A stretch of 64,000 nucleotides of DNA from Undaria pinnatifida (Eukaryota; Sar; Phaeophyceae; Laminariales; Alariaceae). The notes beneath the pieces are model-generated. The model was not told where the DNA came from. It did no database searches and worked only from the letters and a program-made list of their open reading frames with translations. Shown one piece after another: positions 1-10,011 of the stretch; position 1 is the stretch's first letter; each line of letters opens with the position of its first letter. The stretch lies in the NCBI GenBank assembly GCA_012845835.1, contig JABAKD010000001.1, positions 6,932,476-6,996,475 on the forward strand, read 5' to 3'. The position numbers and the translations under genes are program-made.

Positions 1-570
1 AGGAATACAGTAATTTGTTGTTTGTGGATTATGTTTGTTTGTGTTTTCGAGGCTTGTTAGTTGATCCAGCGCTAGGGAGGGTGTTCAATATAGCTTGTCT
101 CAACGAACAGCCTAGCAATAAGTTACGGTTACATTCGTTGTGTCACGGATGTGAGTTACCGGGATCGTCTCGTGGTATCACCCACGAGCAGTCCCACGGG
201 TATGTACGAGTAGGCACTATGCAAGGAGGTTTAGGTATTCGACTACGAGCGGTTGTTACTGGGCCGTGGAGAGTTGGCCCACATGACCCACTCCACTTTT
301 CCCTCTGCATTCGTCTACCCCTTTCCGGGCCGACATAATAGAGACATCTTTAACTACCTTCTACACACTGCGTGTTGCAGTGCCTCGCTCACAGCCTAGT
401 GTGGCTGTTGGGAGCTTATCCATCCATCGCATATCAGCGCTAATTGAACAGCGAAACCTACGAGACCTAGGACACCGCCCCCTAGGTACGTGTAGCTAAC
501 AGCAACGAACACTGCCCGCGTTGCTGCGACCGCCTTATTCCCCCGCCACTGACTCCCCAAGCACGGGCGG
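1..570. other. No gene recognised
   Basis: No open frame in this stretch looks like a protein. The longest, on the plus strand at 15-338, has no domain, no low-complexity signature and no start context I can support. The stretch lies just outside the left direct repeat of the DIRS-like element. I looked here for a second copy of the sequence at 820-1150, which a split-direct-repeat element would predict, and found none. Confidence 0.5.
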
Positions 571-587
571 GTGTGTGGGAAATCAGC

Positions 588-818
588 CAGTCCATCACAC
601 CTTGAACATGTCTCGCTGACGATGCTTCTTGTTTCTCTGCGTGCTTCGCTTGCTAGTCAGCAACAAGACAGACTGATCCAAGGTCCCCTTTGCTATACCA
701 GGACATGTACAAGTAACCACTCGCGTTTGTCTCATTGGGCAACGTGCAATAACTCCAAACTTCTTCCGTACATACAAAGCCCATATTTTCTCGTGCCTCG
801 ATAATAATACGCTTTGTA
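588..818. repeat. Left direct repeat of DIRS-like element
   Basis: This copy matches 6231-6478 in the same orientation. Shared blocks include the stretch starting 'agccagtc.atcacatctt', the run 'cgcttgctagtcagcaac', and the ending 'cctcgataataatac'. The right copy has a small extra duplication of 'cagtcagcaacc'. The two flank the Gag-to-recombinase coding region and are most simply the terminal repeats of the element. On the minus strand this is the 3' copy. Confidence 0.75.
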
Positions 819-852
819 TTTTGCTTTCGAAGTTGTGTTATATTATTGCGCA

Positions 853-903
853 CCCCCCGCTCGGAGCGCGGGGGGCGGAGAGAGGGGCAGCCCCCCGGGC
901 TGC
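853..903. repeat. Two adjacent GC-rich hairpins
   Basis: The first hairpin has an 8-bp stem CCCCCCGC/GCGGGGGG (853-860 with 868-875) and a 7-nt loop. The second has a 7-bp stem GCAGCCC/GGGCTGC (887-893 with 897-903) and a 3-nt loop. They sit between the recombinase gene and the left direct repeat, that is, in the 3' untranslated part of the DIRS-like element. A role in RNA end formation or template circularisation is only a guess. Confidence 0.55.
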
Positions 904-1149
904 TGCAACAGCAACCCCACGCTATGGTCCGTAACCCTGAGTCAACTTCCATCCCCACTGGCAATGCCGAGCTTTCGACGCCAGCCTCCAACAAAGGTAT
1001 TTGGCTCAGCTCACGGAAGCATTGGGTCCCCCCCCTACCCCCTCTTGCTGTACCTTAGGATGCGCACGTCAAGATCCAACTCCTCATTTTTTTACGCCTG
1101 GCACAAATAATAAGGTTGCATACTAGCTGAAGTAGTTTCGTCGACTTCT

Positions 1150-2227
1150 ACCCCTCCAGCTTTGGAATGGGGTTCACTTGCCCCCAATCTGTACCCTGCC
1201 CCGGCTGGATTCCGTTACCCATCCCCTTCTGGACCATTACTTTTGCTACCCAGCTGGCATCCTTCCCGTGACTACGAACGTACGCCTTATACGCACCAGA
1301 CGCCCACCGGCCCTCCCGTTGCAACGTCTTTATCCAGGCACCCCCTGGTGACAAGTGCATTGCGCCTCCAATCTTAAGGGAGTGCAGAGCGTACTAATGG
1401 GCCCGCTCGCCCACTAACGCAACCACTTCTCTAGGGCTACCGTCACTTGTTGCTTCGTCCACATGGACCATCTGCCACCACCACTGCCATACGCCACTAA
1501 GGGGACCAACGAGGGCAAACACCAATAACAAGACATTAACTCAAGCATAAGATCGACATCACCACCACCGGCCCCCACGGGCATCGGTGAACCCGCCTGA
1601 ACGCGCGAAATACCCGAAACTGGTCGCCATTAGACCCACGAAATCGAACCTCGACGCGGTCGGCTCTTGACCATTGCGCCACTCCCAACTGTGCCTGACC
1701 GCGAAAGAAAGCCACGTCTGCCCGCCGTAAAGAATACGTTTCGTGGATACGCGACCGGGTTTCCACCAATATTTTGGACGCGCGGGTCAAAACCCAAACG
1801 ACGCATACAACGCAAGGCACAACACGCGCCCCCTGTTACGCCAAGCGGGAATCAAAGTTTCGCCAGCAAGAAACATAGCCCACGACATGGGCCGACGCAC
1901 GGTGGCCTGATTACCCACTTCGTCATGCGAGCAGGTCACACCTTTCAGGGCGCTCGAGATGACGGGGTGAATGGTGTCGAGCTCGAAACCGCGTGAAATG
2001 CGATAAGAAAACGTGATGGCCGACAGATGGCTTTCGATGGTCGCCGACCGCGGTTTCTTGGTAGCAAACGCGTACGCTACGTACTCAAGCAAATGCCACA
2101 CGTTGGTCATACCGTCAATGCTGCGATGACGATATGTCGGATCACCAGAACGTACCTGAACGTCTACCCATGCTCCAAAACGCCCGAAATTAGCTCGTTC
2201 AGTCGAGGCCGCAACGGCGTGTCGCAT
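1150..2227 (-). pseudogene. DIRS-like tyrosine recombinase, frameshifted
   Basis: This is the recombinase that would join the circular DNA copy of the element to the genome. The N-terminal part (2227 to about 1787) reads as a core-binding domain followed by a segment ending LCLALYASFGF. The frame then shifts. LTRASK near 1780 holds the first catalytic arginine. About 1358-1381 reads HSLKIGGA, which is the H-x-x-R box with lysine in place of arginine. GRWASGAY and AYVRSH near 1270-1320 supply the tryptophan and the candidate nucleophilic tyrosine. At least two frameshifts separate these parts. The gene follows RNase H directly, as in DIRS polyproteins. The altered H-x-x-R box and the shifts argue that it is dead. 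Confidence 0.8.
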
Positions 2228-2960
2228 GAGTCCGAGGCCAACCCCGAATTACATAGAGAAATGCCGATGGTTCCCAGATCTCGAACCAGCCACGGGATGT
2301 TGGGACGACCGGCGCATAAATTGTCAAGAACGGAGCCGCGATCCCAGCGAGCGATATCGTTGGCGGCAGCGTTGTGGATACCACGCGCATGCGTTGACTT
2401 CAAATGCCATCCAGACGACACCTAGAGAACGCCGAGGAGTCGCATGAGGCCACCGGAACGCGGTTTCAGCCCCCCCCCGACACCGCCGCAACCAATGCAC
2501 GGCGGCCTCGTTGTCTCCTTGCAACAAAGCACAACTTCCCGTCGCTGACGGGAGATCGGCGCACGAAGACACTAGGACAAATGCCGACACAACCATGCCC
2601 AAAAGATCAAGCACGTTGATAGATAAACCGTCCACGCCGCGGACGGACTTACTCGAGCCACAAAACCGCGACTGTTCCTGGGCTGTGAGATCATAGCGCC
2701 TGTAAACACCGGTTTCGAGACAAAGTCCCCCGACGGCGGTTTTTGACGCGTCCGAGAACAACGTACGTCGTGTCGGGCGCTCCAGCAAAATGATACATCG
2801 GCGCCGACAACACCCCGACGCGCGCGTCAACACCTCTATCAACAAACCACCGCTAGAACTCGAGATCCGCATGAAACTCGGGCCCAAGGGCAACACGCCG
2901 CCCCGAGTTGACCATTCGGCCAGCGAAGTGATCACCGGCTGCGATGTGCGGCATCCCAAC
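2164..2960 (-). pseudogene. RNase H domain of DIRS-like element
   Basis: RNase H removes the RNA strand after reverse transcription. The frame from about 2959 downwards shows LFSDASKTAVGG near 2727-2765 (first catalytic aspartate), INVLDLLGMVVSAFVLV (the glutamate-position helix), and GDNEAAVHW near 2492-2518 (second aspartate). A second frame (2421-2164) continues with ARGIHNAAANDIARW, the usual C-terminal H-x-x-G-x-x-N-x-x-A-D box, here with asparagine for the aspartate. The domain overlaps the end of the RT thumb and leads into the recombinase. A frameshift near 2330-2420 breaks it. Confidence 0.8.
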
Positions 2961-4191
2961 CGAAGCCAACAAACGATTCACGAAGAAAGACCCGGGACGA
3001 ACTGCAAAAGAGATATGCATGAGGAAACTCGCCAGCTGCGACACCTCCTTCGCTGAAGCATAGGTGCGAGTCGGGGGGCACTCCGCTGAAAGCAATTCTT
3101 GCTTGAGGCGCTAGTGTGGCGGCGACGTCGCCGCAAGTGCCTCTGTGTCCACTAACCTGCCCAGCACTCCGAGACGCGTGTCCCAGTTAGTGACTTTTCT
3201 GGCGGACAAAAGAGGAGGGTCGGACGCGCCACGTTCGCCCAACAAGCGAAAGCGGTCCGACGCCAACGACTGCACAGCCCGCATACAGCGACGACCGTCT
3301 GGCCACTACTTAACCTCGACAAGAATGCCGTCGTCTATGTAGTACCGCACGCAAAAACGACTCCCGGCTCAGCCGCCGCTAGCGGAAACGGTTCGAAAAT
3401 CGGGAGGTAGGGACCCAATCGAACCCCCCGCGACGGGGCAAGATGCAAATGTTCGACGGCAGCTGCCCCTTGTGGGGAAACGACCGCATCTTGAAACGTG
3501 GAGTGGGTGTGGGCATATTCCAGCGCAGAAGCCATCAGCCCCTAGAACCCGGGGCTGTTACGCCACCCGAGTTGCAAGCGCAGACCCACAACTACGTATT
3601 CGCCCATCGCGTACCCAAACACCGGCGCCCCTACCGGGTCAACTAAGACTTGACGAAAGGCGTCTTTCACGTCAACGCGGCAAAAGGCGATTCTAGCTGT
3701 GCAACCGTGCATCTGCCGCAAAAACAACACCCGTATCAACACATCCTAAAGCACATGACCGAGCTCGCAAGAAGGGGCGGAGGAAAAATCGGTATCGTCG
3801 TTAACGCTGGAGTGGCCGCCCGCGCGCGCAAACGTGATATCGTGAATGATGCGAAGCTTGGGATAAAGCACGACCGCCAACGGCAAAACACGTAAACCCA
3901 GAATACCAGACGCGGAACTTAATATAAACACCAAACCCGACCGTGTACAACGTCAGTACATATCTTTCGGTGAATACCAACGGCACGAGGGGCGACGCTC
4001 GGGTGGTTACCGTATGCAAGCTCAGCAATCAGCTTACCCCTCCGCGCAACACACACCGGGGAACCCGGTGCCAAAACGCGGAGCAACTGGCCAACACGAG
4101 GGAATTTCTTGACGGTACCAAACCAATGACGAACAATGTGAGGATAAATATGTGGGGCAATGCGAGAGCATCCGATAGCAGACGTAAACAA
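2853..4191 (-). pseudogene. Reverse transcriptase of DIRS-like element
   Basis: This domain would copy the element RNA into DNA. Reading downwards on the minus strand I see, in several frames, a fingers segment LYPKLRIIHDITFARAGGHS (about 3860-3800), the palm motif CRVDVKDAFRQVLVDP (about 3680), GYAMGEYVVVGLRLQLGWRN (about 3600), MASALEYAHTHSTFQDAV (about 3535), the catalytic YIDD box at 3330-3341 within RYYIDDGILVEVK, the TRLGVLGWLVDT strand near 3170, and the thumb ASFLMHISFAVRPGSFFVNR (about 3030). The order is that of RVT_1 domains from DIRS elements. Several frameshifts and a stop right after the YIDD strand make it non-functional. Confidence 0.85.
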
Positions 4192-4945
4192 TTAAACACT
4201 GCCGGCACAGGCACGCAAAAGAGACGTCCCCTCACTGGCAACTACATCGAGATTCGCGGAGCCTGTTGACGATGCTGACCGCGTTACGCTATCCTGCATA
4301 TGGCGCCACGCCTCAACCGCCGAATCCAACTGAGCGTGCTCGCGCTCGCCGTCGGTCGAGCCGTGTCCGCACCCCGAGTCAAAGTTCGAACGTCGCACAC
4401 GTTTGCTATGGCTAGCTGTATCTCCGCGAGCGACTGGTACGCCAATTCCTACGATGCGCGACGAGACTAACGGTCACTCACGCGCGCGCTCCCCATGGTT
4501 ACCTCTATTCCCAAAAACGACGGATTCCAGAGCAAGGGGTACATGCTCGCGCCCAACGCCGCCTTTGCCCGCCAGCACCTCCTACTCACGCCCCCGCAAC
4601 CCCCCCGTGACTCCGCGCACTGCCGCTACTGTCGGCGCTCCGCAAGCCTCGACCGTCGACGCAACCGCCCCACCAACCGCCAACACCGCAGCCGGGCCCC
4701 CCGAGGATGGACCCAACACGCGACCGCCACTCTAAATTGTTGACGCAGCCGCTACATCCACCGCCGGCGCCGCAGCTGCGCCTGCAAAGGTTGGCCCCAC
4801 CTGGCGGCAGGGCCCGTGTCTTCGTCCAGAACCAGAACCAGCGCCTCTACCCCCGTTTCCCCCCCTGTTGCCCCCCGCAGGGAGGACCGCACGCAGCGAC
4901 AATGCCCGCGACCCTCTGCTCACCGCCGCCACGCTTCCACCGCCT

Positions 4946-6255
4946 TTATCCCTGCGAGCGGGTGGAGATGGCGGGGAACTTGCACGGAGACCAGTTGCAT
5001 TTCCCGGTGCGCGCGAACATCCGGCAGGCCGGGGGAAACTTGAATTGATCTTTCCCTTGATCCCGGGCGACCCGGCGGGAGGAGCGGTGGCCTTCCGCTT
5101 GGAAGGCATGTCTACGCCGGAACCTGCTGAGCACGAGCCAGAGCACCTTCCCGCGGCTGCGGCGAGATTCGAGAGTGCGTACGAACTCGGGCATGGGTGG
5201 AGGGTCGAACACCGTAACAGCTGGGGGAGGGACAACCGCAGGGGACGACCGCTGCGCAGCACGCATGGGCTCGCTCACCCACAAAGCGATGTCGCGGTTG
5301 ACCATATCACACAGCATACTGTAGTTGCTGACGGTGTGTGCACGCAGGCCCATGACCGCCACCGTAAACGCGTCTCCAAGGGCGTTGACCCGCGCCAGAC
5401 ACGGGCGATCGTCGGCGACCCCGGGCAAGAGACTCACAGAAAGAATCGCAACGACGGCCAATCTCAAGAGGTCGAGACGGTCGGCGACCATGGGTGAGTG
5501 CCCGATGGGCCCGTCCACGCAGGGTCCATAAGCCCCAACGTCAAAGGAGCTGAAGGACCGAAGCTGGGATGCGACGTTGGCTGTCACGTGGATGGCCTCC
5601 CCCACGAACGACTGCAGGTCAGCGGGAGAGTCCCCGAGGTTCGGGGGGATACGCCCTCGAATAATCCACAGCTTCCTAGCTTTGTTCACCTTGTTCCATG
5701 TAGCCATTTCGGTTGTAAGCTGTGCATTTTGCCGATGCCATTTTCTAAGCGTAGCCGTCGTCTCGGGAGACTACCCGACTAGAGTTGTTCTCCACGACCT
5801 GGCGAAGGGTGGTGTCGAAATTAGCTACCTGATCAGCACAGGCAGCCGCTACCTCGCAGGAGGAAGAAGTGGTTGCAGATATATCGGCAAATGTTTCGTC
5901 AAGGCGCGCATGGACCCGCGTAAATTCGGCCTCAACCTGTCGAGCCCACGTGGCCAAGCCATCCAATGGAAAACCCGTACCGACCGCTGGCGCCCCGGAG
6001 GAGGATCCCGAGCCCGCGAGACGTGCGGCGGCCCGGGCACGCAGAGTAGCATCCGCCTCAGCGCTGGCGGCGGCAGCGCCGCGGCACCCGGCAGATCACC
6101 AATCGTCGAAGAGACGGCCCGCAGCGCTCGCCACAGCAGTAGTCACAGCGGATTATCACAACGGCAGTCACCACAGCGGTCCCAGCGAAGTCTCACAGCA
6201 GCAGTCGCAGCGAATCTCGCTTACAGCAGAAATGAGCCAGTCTATCACATCTTGA
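4946..6255 (-). pseudogene. Gag-like protein of DIRS-like element
   Basis: This is the putative structural protein that would package element RNA. It starts near 6255-6000 with an alanine- and arginine-rich stretch. The segment at 5966-5760, beginning MDGLATWARQVEAEF, looks helical and may form a coiled coil. After a frameshift at about 5760 it continues from WNKVNKARKLWIIRG to the C-terminus. Near 4995-5025 the residues CRMFARTGKCNWSPCKF form a C-x8-C-x5-C finger. The final histidine of a CCCH finger is absent in this frame, so the tail is probably frameshifted. It lies immediately upstream of the RT on the same strand, as expected for Gag. About 550 bp between 4946 and 4400 hold proline- and alanine-rich sequence I cannot assign. 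Confidence 0.7.
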
Positions 6256-6478
6256 ACCTGTCTCGCTGATGGTGCTTCTCTATTATCTGCGTGTTTCGCT
6301 TGCTAGTCAGCAACCAGTCAGCAACCAGACAGACTGTTCCAAGGTTCCCTTTGCTATGCCAGGACAAGTACAAGTAACCACTCGCGTTGATCTCATTGGT
6401 AAACATGCAATAACCCCAAACTTCTTCCGTACATACAAAACCCTTATTTTCTCGCGCCTCGATAATAATACTCTTCTT
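6231..6478. repeat. Right direct repeat of DIRS-like element
   Basis: This is the partner of 588-818 and lies just upstream of Gag on the minus strand, so it is the 5' copy. Similarity to the left copy ends at about the same point in both ('gataataatac'), which suggests that point is the real border of the repeat. Confidence 0.75.
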
Positions 6479-6490
6479 GTTTGTGCGTTA

Positions 6491-7113
6491 ATCCGATTCC
6501 GAGCTTCATCACATTTCGATCGGATAAATCCGAGCCCATTACGCAAACTGACCATCTGAACTGGAGCACGAAGATACGTTTCGAGTACGATTTTTGATGT
6601 TTTGACTCAACCAAGAATCCAGGGCCATCGAGAGGGTGGCCGTGTATGCTGCATGTTTCTCTACGTAGCAACGGAGAGGCGCGCACTGAGCCAGCTTCTG
6701 CTACAGACACCATGCATGATAGTAAGTATCTAGATCCGAGGCTAGCAGACCGACTGTCTTGTCTGTCCGATCGCGGAGAGACTTTCTGAGGTTGTTCTGG
6801 GAGTGAAACACGGCGTCGCTGACTTCGTCATTCATTTCCTCGAATGCTATTATTATAGTCTAATCCTTCTACTTGTTGCTACCTTGTACATAGAGTATTA
6901 TTAGTAGTAATCGATACGAAGCACTGCACTAAAAATTTGGCAGTTGATGATTCCAGGCTCGAGAATTAGACGAAATCCCCCAACATATAATACCTGGTAT
7001 GGTCTTTTTGTCTGATTGCCAGTCGCTCATTGGCCGGGGATCGTACGTAAAGTAGCCGTCATAATATGGGGATGACAGTGTCCCATCCCAGGATCATAAT
7101 CCATCCACACATG
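6491..7113. other. No gene recognised
   Basis: This interval lies between the DIRS-like element and the SINE at 7.1 kb. It is AT-rich after 6800. I see no protein domain and no clear repeat partner elsewhere in the window. Confidence 0.4.
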
Positions 7114-7449
7114 CATCCTTTTTATTTCATATTTTTTGTTATTTCACACACATCTACTTTCCAGCTTCTTCTGGACAAGTCGTGGTCACAGGTATCGTCC
7201 TATCTTCCCCTCGGTCCTTCCCTTCATTTTTTATCGCGCATAGATAGGGTTCAGCAATCTCACCGCTCGTCGATTTTTCATCGACTGTTTGTTGCTATCT
7301 CACGCTCTCGCGCTTTCCGCAAGTCAATTTGAACACTGGAAAAACTCCCACGAATTTATACGAGTATGCGCTCTGGGGGCTTCGAACTTACGAAACCAAC
7401 CTATAATACCAGACTCGAGGATAACCTGATACGCCACCGGGGCGACCGA
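7114..7449 (-). mobile_element. tRNA-derived SINE, copy 1
   Basis: On the minus strand this begins with a tRNA-like head 'cgccccggtggcgtatcagg'. It has a polymerase III A-box-like sequence near 7429-7441 and a B-box-like sequence near 7375-7389 (reverse complement aagttcgaagcccc). A body follows, ending in an A-rich tail at about 7125-7140. Copy 2 (50323-50640) aligns with it throughout. A 10-bp near-match (tgtatgtgtg / tgcatgtgtg) lies on either side and may be a target-site duplication. SINEs are non-autonomous and use the machinery of a LINE; a LINE fragment is present at 56 kb. Confidence 0.65.
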
Positions 7450-7479
7450 CACACATACAACCCCGAAAACCCGGGAACG

Positions 7480-8000
7480 AACACGAATATCACCAGGATA
7501 GATACCTCCCAGTAAAGGGTGGAACTATTTCCAACACCACCGACCGGCCGATCTCTGATTGGCTGGGGGGTTGTATATTATAGAGCCGGATCCACCGGGG
7601 GACGATAGGGTCCAATCCCCGGTCCAGAGGTACTGTAATTATATATCTGTAAAAATTATACGCAACGGGGAATAAAACCGAGTTCTTTCGGGTCTTCACC
7701 GCCCCTCGCGGTGTGGAAACCCCAACTGTGGCTAAAGTCGCTGATTGGTTCGAGCTCCACAGCGCCGCCCCACCCTAGGAGGATGATAGAGGCTCACCAA
7801 CCAATGGGGGGCTGTTCCGTCTAACATGGGGGAGATAGGTCCTCGTCTCCGGTTCAGAATTCATCTCAACAGCTCCAACAACGCGGGAACTACAACGGTG
7901 ATCTCCCGGGGGTCGATACCTCCCCGCACGGCGTGTCAACCCCGATTCCATTTGCTTATTCGTGGTTGGCCGGTAGGTTTTGACCCAACATGCCCACAAT
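7480..8000. repeat. Three degenerate copies of a short repeat (family E)
   Basis: Similar sequences recur near 7490-7580, 7700-7760 and 7905-7990. Shared elements are 'gatacctcc', a 'gtgtggaa.cccc' block and 'ctgattggctgg'/'cgtggttggccgg'. A reverse-complement copy lies at 51745-51870, and a weak one at 41885-41930. The spacing inside the cluster is about 200 bp. No coding potential is seen. Confidence 0.45.
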
Positions 8001-9616
8001 TATTTTGACCGACTCGGGTTTTATCGTATACGGCAAATATGTGCAATGCGAGCGCAATTCGACCAGCTATTTGCATGATAGGTCGCACCAAAAGGGGATT
8101 TGAAGCCTATTGTGTCAGGCGGGCGGACCGCGCAACAACACGCTCAAAACGAGGACGAGGAACCCTTGAACAGCACCAACAGTACCAAACGCAATATCAA
8201 AATGGACGAATTAGAGCGATTTGTATCCACCACCATTCAAATTCAGGCACCCCCGGATATACGCGTAATTCCAAGCAAAATGAGGTGTGCAAAGCGAAAC
8301 GACTTAATATATGGAGAAAGGGCTGACTCAACTCGAGCATGATAACCGTGGGAAAAAGCCTGAAATGAGGCCAAAACAGTGCGTATTTGACTCGCGTAAT
8401 GGTCGAACAATCATGTTCGCTTAGTCTTCAGGTTTACTTTTTGGTTTCCAGTTTTTGGCTGCTCTACATAGGTTGCTCCATTCTGGGTTTTTTGTTTTCC
8501 TCTATCTTCCTACGGCCTTTATTTTGGCGATCTGCTTTATTAGTGAATAGCCCTATCCTTGGAGTTTAGGCCTCATTACGAGGTGTGGGGGAATCTATAG
8601 CCTCATGTGTCTGTTTCGAATAGCCGCATCTTCGACCCCCTTTCCCGGTCTTTTAGGATGAACTTTGTCGTCATCGTTTGACCGTCTTGAGGTCTGCATA
8701 TACGACTATTCAGGGTGGGCTAATGTCATAGAGTGTCAGTATAGCTGGCAATAGATTCGGTAAGATAATCTGCAGAGTTATGGTCTGTTGGCCACAAAAT
8801 AATTCTCTTTAACGGAATATTCTGAGTGAGGCGGATAACCCGTAGAATCTAGCTAGCTTATACCACAAGAGCGTTCTCGGTAATGGAACGTTCCTCCTCT
8901 GGACAAGATAGGTAGAAGTAAGCGCGTTATGCGCTCATAGGAATATAGAACCCCTAGAAGAAAGTTCCTTGTATGTTCCATAGGTAAAGGTCCTGAAGAG
9001 AGCACAGCAGTAATGCTGGAGAGTGAAGCTAACTTTGTGAGCCTCACCCCACCCCCATGTTCTCACTTTTTCTCCTTTCCTGTCTCCTCGAGCTTGTCAT
9101 AGCTCAACGCCAGTAATAAGAAATCAACAAAGAAGAACCGGTGCTGTCTCCAAGCGAAGCTGATACCCCTGCGTCCTTTCCCTCCCACTATCCGGCACCA
9201 CGACTCCTTCACACATGGGATACTATAATCAATTACTCCTTTGTTGTTTATGCGACACCGAAAAAAATGCTGAAAATCCCGATTTCATTCGCTTACTACT
9301 GGGTGAATACCTAAGCTCGCTAATATTTTCGCGGGTTTTCTTGCAAACTAGTCGTCGCGTAGGGCAAAAATTCGCCATGCGACCGCCATTCGTACAAAAC
9401 TCTCAATACCAGGAAGAATCTATGCAGTTGGTACCTAGAGCATGTAAGATAAAGCCATTCGAGACAAAAGAGCGGTCAAATTGCCATATCCCGGCACACT
9501 AACAGCCATATATTGCCCACAGATCAGTTTTTAACAACAATGAGTGCCTGATTCGGCTTATCACAGGGTGATCTCGAATCGAGATACCCTCACTGTACTG
9601 CGGTAATTGCTTCCTG
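8001..9616. other. No recognised gene; possible short reading frame
   Basis: A plus-strand frame at 8100-8342 (80 codons) with the segment NIKMDELERFVSTTIQIQAP has a protein-like composition but no family I recognise. The stretch 8620-8760 resembles 37680-37800 ('cgcatcttcga', then 'attcagggtg', then 'tcattgagtg' or similar), so it is an old dispersed repeat. The remainder up to the Copia target site shows nothing. Confidence 0.35.
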
Positions 9617-9621
9617 GTGTA
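9617..9621. repeat. Target-site duplication, left (GTGTA)
   Basis: The five bases GTGTA directly precede the 5' LTR, which opens TGTTGATTG. The same five bases follow the 3' LTR at 15727-15731. Five bases is the usual duplication length for Copia integrases. Confidence 0.85.
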
Positions 9622-9906
9622 TGTTGATTGTATGCTTGGATGTGATGCGGATATGATGACGGTTGAGTATTTTAGGGATTTCCAGTGATCAGTTTGCTAC
9701 ATGATAGCGGGATATCGGGATGGTGGAAAAACCGCCTATTTAGCCGCCTTTCCTCCGGGCGAGCACACTCCACGCTGCGCCTTGGCTAGGAGCAACTTAA
9801 TACATATTTGTACGCCTTATACTTGTCTTCATACGGATGACTCCACTACCCCACTATTGTTAGCTCAACGGGTAAGCCCTCTACGATTCGTAGGGATCAA
9901 CAAACA
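9622..9906 (+). repeat. 5' LTR of Copia element
   Basis: It begins TGTTGA and ends GATCAACAAACA. It aligns from end to end with 15440-15726; shared blocks include 'gctacatgatagcgggatat' and 'ctccacgctgcgcctt'. A primer-binding site should follow at 9907, but I could not match the sequence there to a tRNA I know. Confidence 0.9.
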
Positions 9907-10011
9907 TGATAATTATCGCGGACGCGGTACTATCCCTGTTAGAAGCAAAGGGTGTTGAGTGACGTGGGCTTTTCTGCGGAAGAGAGCTAGCTGGAGAAGT
10001 CAGCCGGAGCC

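Larger units (their letters stand above)
571..6490 (-). mobile_element. DIRS-like tyrosine-recombinase retrotransposon, decayed
   Basis: This is a retrotransposon of the DIRS order, which integrates with a tyrosine recombinase instead of a DDE integrase. On the minus strand, reading from high to low coordinates, it carries a Gag with a CCCH-like finger, a reverse transcriptase, an RNase H and a tyrosine recombinase, which is the order known for DIRS/Pat/Ngaro elements. Two direct repeats of about 240 bp (588-818 and 6231-6478) bracket the coding part. Every gene has stops or frameshifts, so the copy is not autonomous. The class is well supported by the RT-RNase H-recombinase order. The exact ends and subfamily are not resolved, because the terminal repeat arrangement does not clearly match the inverted (DIRS) or the split direct (Pat/Ngaro) type. 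Confidence 0.85.

Noticed and set aside
1-570. B-type repeat of a split-direct-repeat element
   Set aside because: Comparison with 820-1150 and 6500-6900 showed no matching stretch.
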